Of a stretch of 64,000 nucleotides of DNA, positions 62,925 through 64,000 are shown piece by piece. The stretch lies in the NCBI RefSeq assembly GCF_014196205.1, contig NZ_JACIDE010000003.1, forward strand, positions 1 to 64,000, in the 5' to 3' direction. The stretch's first letter is position 1; every line of letters starts with the position of its first letter. The stretch comes from Anoxybacteroides voinovskiense (GTDB lineage Bacteria > Bacillota > Bacilli > Bacillales > Anoxybacillaceae). Position numbers and translations under genes: made by a program. The notes below the pieces were generated by a model. It did not search any database, was not told where the DNA came from, and saw only the letters and a list, made by a program, of their open reading frames with translations.

Positions 62925-63839
62925 ATGAAGCAAAGGGTGTGGAAATGGGCTTCGTTACTTCCGTTATCATTATTGATTTTTTTAAGTGGATGCAGTGAAA
63001 ATATGCTCGTATTGCAGCCAAAAGGACCTGTGGCGAAAACGCAGTACGATTTAATTGTTTGGTCAGTTGGTTTTATGTTGCTCATTATTGTTGTTGTGTT
63101 TGTGTTGTTTGCTGTTGTGTTAATTCGGTATCGTGAAAAGCCAGAGAACGCTAATTACGAGCCACCGGAAGAAGAAGGGAACACGCTATTAGAAATCGTC
63201 TGGACGGCAATTCCGATCATTATTGTAACAGCGCTAGCTATTCCAACGGTCAAAGCGACCTTTGCCTTAGAAAAGCCGTCTCAGAAGAGCGTAAAACCGT
63301 TAACGATTCATGTTACCGCGGCAAACTGGAAGTGGATTTTTAGCTATCCGGAACAAAATATCGAAACGGTGAACTATGTCAATATTCCAGAAGACGTTCC
63401 TGTCAAATTCGAGTTGACATCAGTCGGTCCGATGAGCTCATTTTGGGTACCGCAGTTAGGGGGACAAAAATATGCGATGGATGGCATGGAAACGGAATTG
63501 TTCCTTGAAGCAGATGAGCCAGGTTCGTATATGGGGCGGAACGCGAACTTCACAGGAAAAGGCTTTACGCATATGGAGTTTGAGGTTGTCGCACAAACAA
63601 AAGATGACTTTAACAAATGGGTAAAAGACGTGCAGCAAACCGCGCCGAAACTAAGCAAAGAAAAATATGACACTATTTTAAAACCGGGGCTTGTTGGTCG
63701 GATGACGTTTTCGAATACGCATTTAGAATGGGTGGATCATTCGAAACAAAATAGCCATCATACGGGCAAAACAGAAGACCATCGTGAGAATGCAGAACAT
63801 GACGAAGGAATGCACATGGAGCATCAAAGCCATCAATAG
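62925..63839 (+). CDS. qoxA: quinol oxidase subunit II QoxA
   Basis: 304 residues. Signal peptide with lipobox LSGC, two transmembrane segments and a cupredoxin domain. The CuA ligand motif of cytochrome c oxidases is absent; that region reads GRNANFTGKGFTHM, as in quinol oxidases. WKWIFSYPEQ and VPQLGGQKYAMDGM match B. subtilis QoxA. The last 33 residues are unusually rich in His (eight). The ribosome site is AAGGAGG. Part of the aa3-type menaquinol oxidase. Confidence 0.95.
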   Translation: MKQRVWKWASLLPLSLLIFLSGCSENMLVLQPKGPVAKTQYDLIVWSVGFMLLIIVVVFVLFAVVLIRYREKPENANYEPPEEEGNTLLEIVWTAIPIIIVTALAIPTVKATFALEKPSQKSVKPLTIHVTAANWKWIFSYPEQNIETVNYVNIPEDVPVKFELTSVGPMSSFWVPQLGGQKYAMDGMETELFLEADEPGSYMGRNANFTGKGFTHMEFEVVAQTKDDFNKWVKDVQQTAPKLSKEKYDTILKPGLVGRMTFSNTHLEWVDHSKQNSHHTGKTEDHRENAEHDEGMHMEHQSHQ

Positions 63840-63869
63840 CATGCATTGTAGGGAAGGAGGAACAGGCGG

Positions 63870-64000
63870 ATGAAATGGAGCGAATTTTTCGTGACGGGCG
63901 AGCCGCTAATTTATGCCGCGGACGTGTCCATTGTGTTGACGGTAATCGGCATTGTCTTTATTCTAACGTATTTTAAAAAGTGGAAATGGCTTTGGGATGA
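63870..64000 (+). CDS. qoxB: quinol oxidase subunit I QoxB, 5' part
   Basis: 43 codons before the window ends: MKWSEFFVTGEPLIYAADVS and then a transmembrane segment ending YFKKWKWLW, as in B. subtilis QoxB. The heme-copper catalytic subunit. The ribosome site is GGAAGGAGG. 30 bases after qoxA. Confidence 0.93.
   Translation, partial: MKWSEFFVTGEPLIYAADVSIVLTVIGIVFILTYFKKWKWLWD

Overview
The window is the replication-origin region of a thermophilic Bacillaceae chromosome. The gene order around dnaA matches Bacillus subtilis almost gene for gene. The partial 16S rRNA at the left edge reads most like Anoxybacillus or close relatives (from memory, no search was run), and the moderate GC content fits that better than Geobacillus sensu stricto. 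Species is not determined.

Layout. Bases 1-10400 lie on the minus strand: the 5' end of a 16S rRNA gene with tandem promoters, an HD-GYP-like protein with a degraded HD motif, gyrA, gyrB, recF, yaaA, dnaN and dnaA. The origin is bipartite: a DnaA-box cluster upstream of dnaA (about 10490-10800) and a second part between dnaA and dnaN (about 8910-9013) that holds DnaA-trios and an AT-rich unwinding element. From 10900 to 41000 genes run on the plus strand (yyaC excepted): rpmH, rnpA, yidC, jag, mnmE, mnmG, rsmG, noc, parA, parB, a DUF554 protein, mscS, yyzM, a molybdopterin oxidoreductase, ychF, rpsF-ssb-rpsR, yybS, gdpP, rplI, dnaB, purA, walRKHIJ, htrC, a small CxxH/CxxC protein and rlmH. 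Perfect parS sites lie inside parB and inside walK. Two more DnaA-box clusters lie at jag-mnmE and at htrC-rlmH.

From 41000 onward the content is accessory and metabolic: a two-gene DgcN-like/ornithine-racemase-like operon with a leader terminator; a fatty-acid desaturase; glycerate kinase; a Rieske-tailed FAD oxidoreductase; an N-terminally short AAA_4-type protein with ten heptapeptide repeats; a small orphan protein; and a fermentation block (adhE, pgmB, pflA, pflB). A complete branched-chain amino-acid ABC transporter operon, a TrmH-family methyltransferase and the start of the qox quinol oxidase operon follow.

How they work together. The left two thirds is replication initiation, segregation, translation and cell-wall signalling. 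In the right third, Rex-like palindromes precede adhE (two), pflB (one weak, beside an Fnr-like site) and qoxA (one with a single arm mismatch). This suggests that one NADH/NAD+ sensor may connect fermentation and terminal oxidase genes here. The least explained items are the racemase/DgcN-like operon, the heptad-repeat protein and a dispersed structured repeat seen at 52.3 kb and 62.6 kb. I found no tRNA genes, complete insertion sequences or CRISPR arrays.
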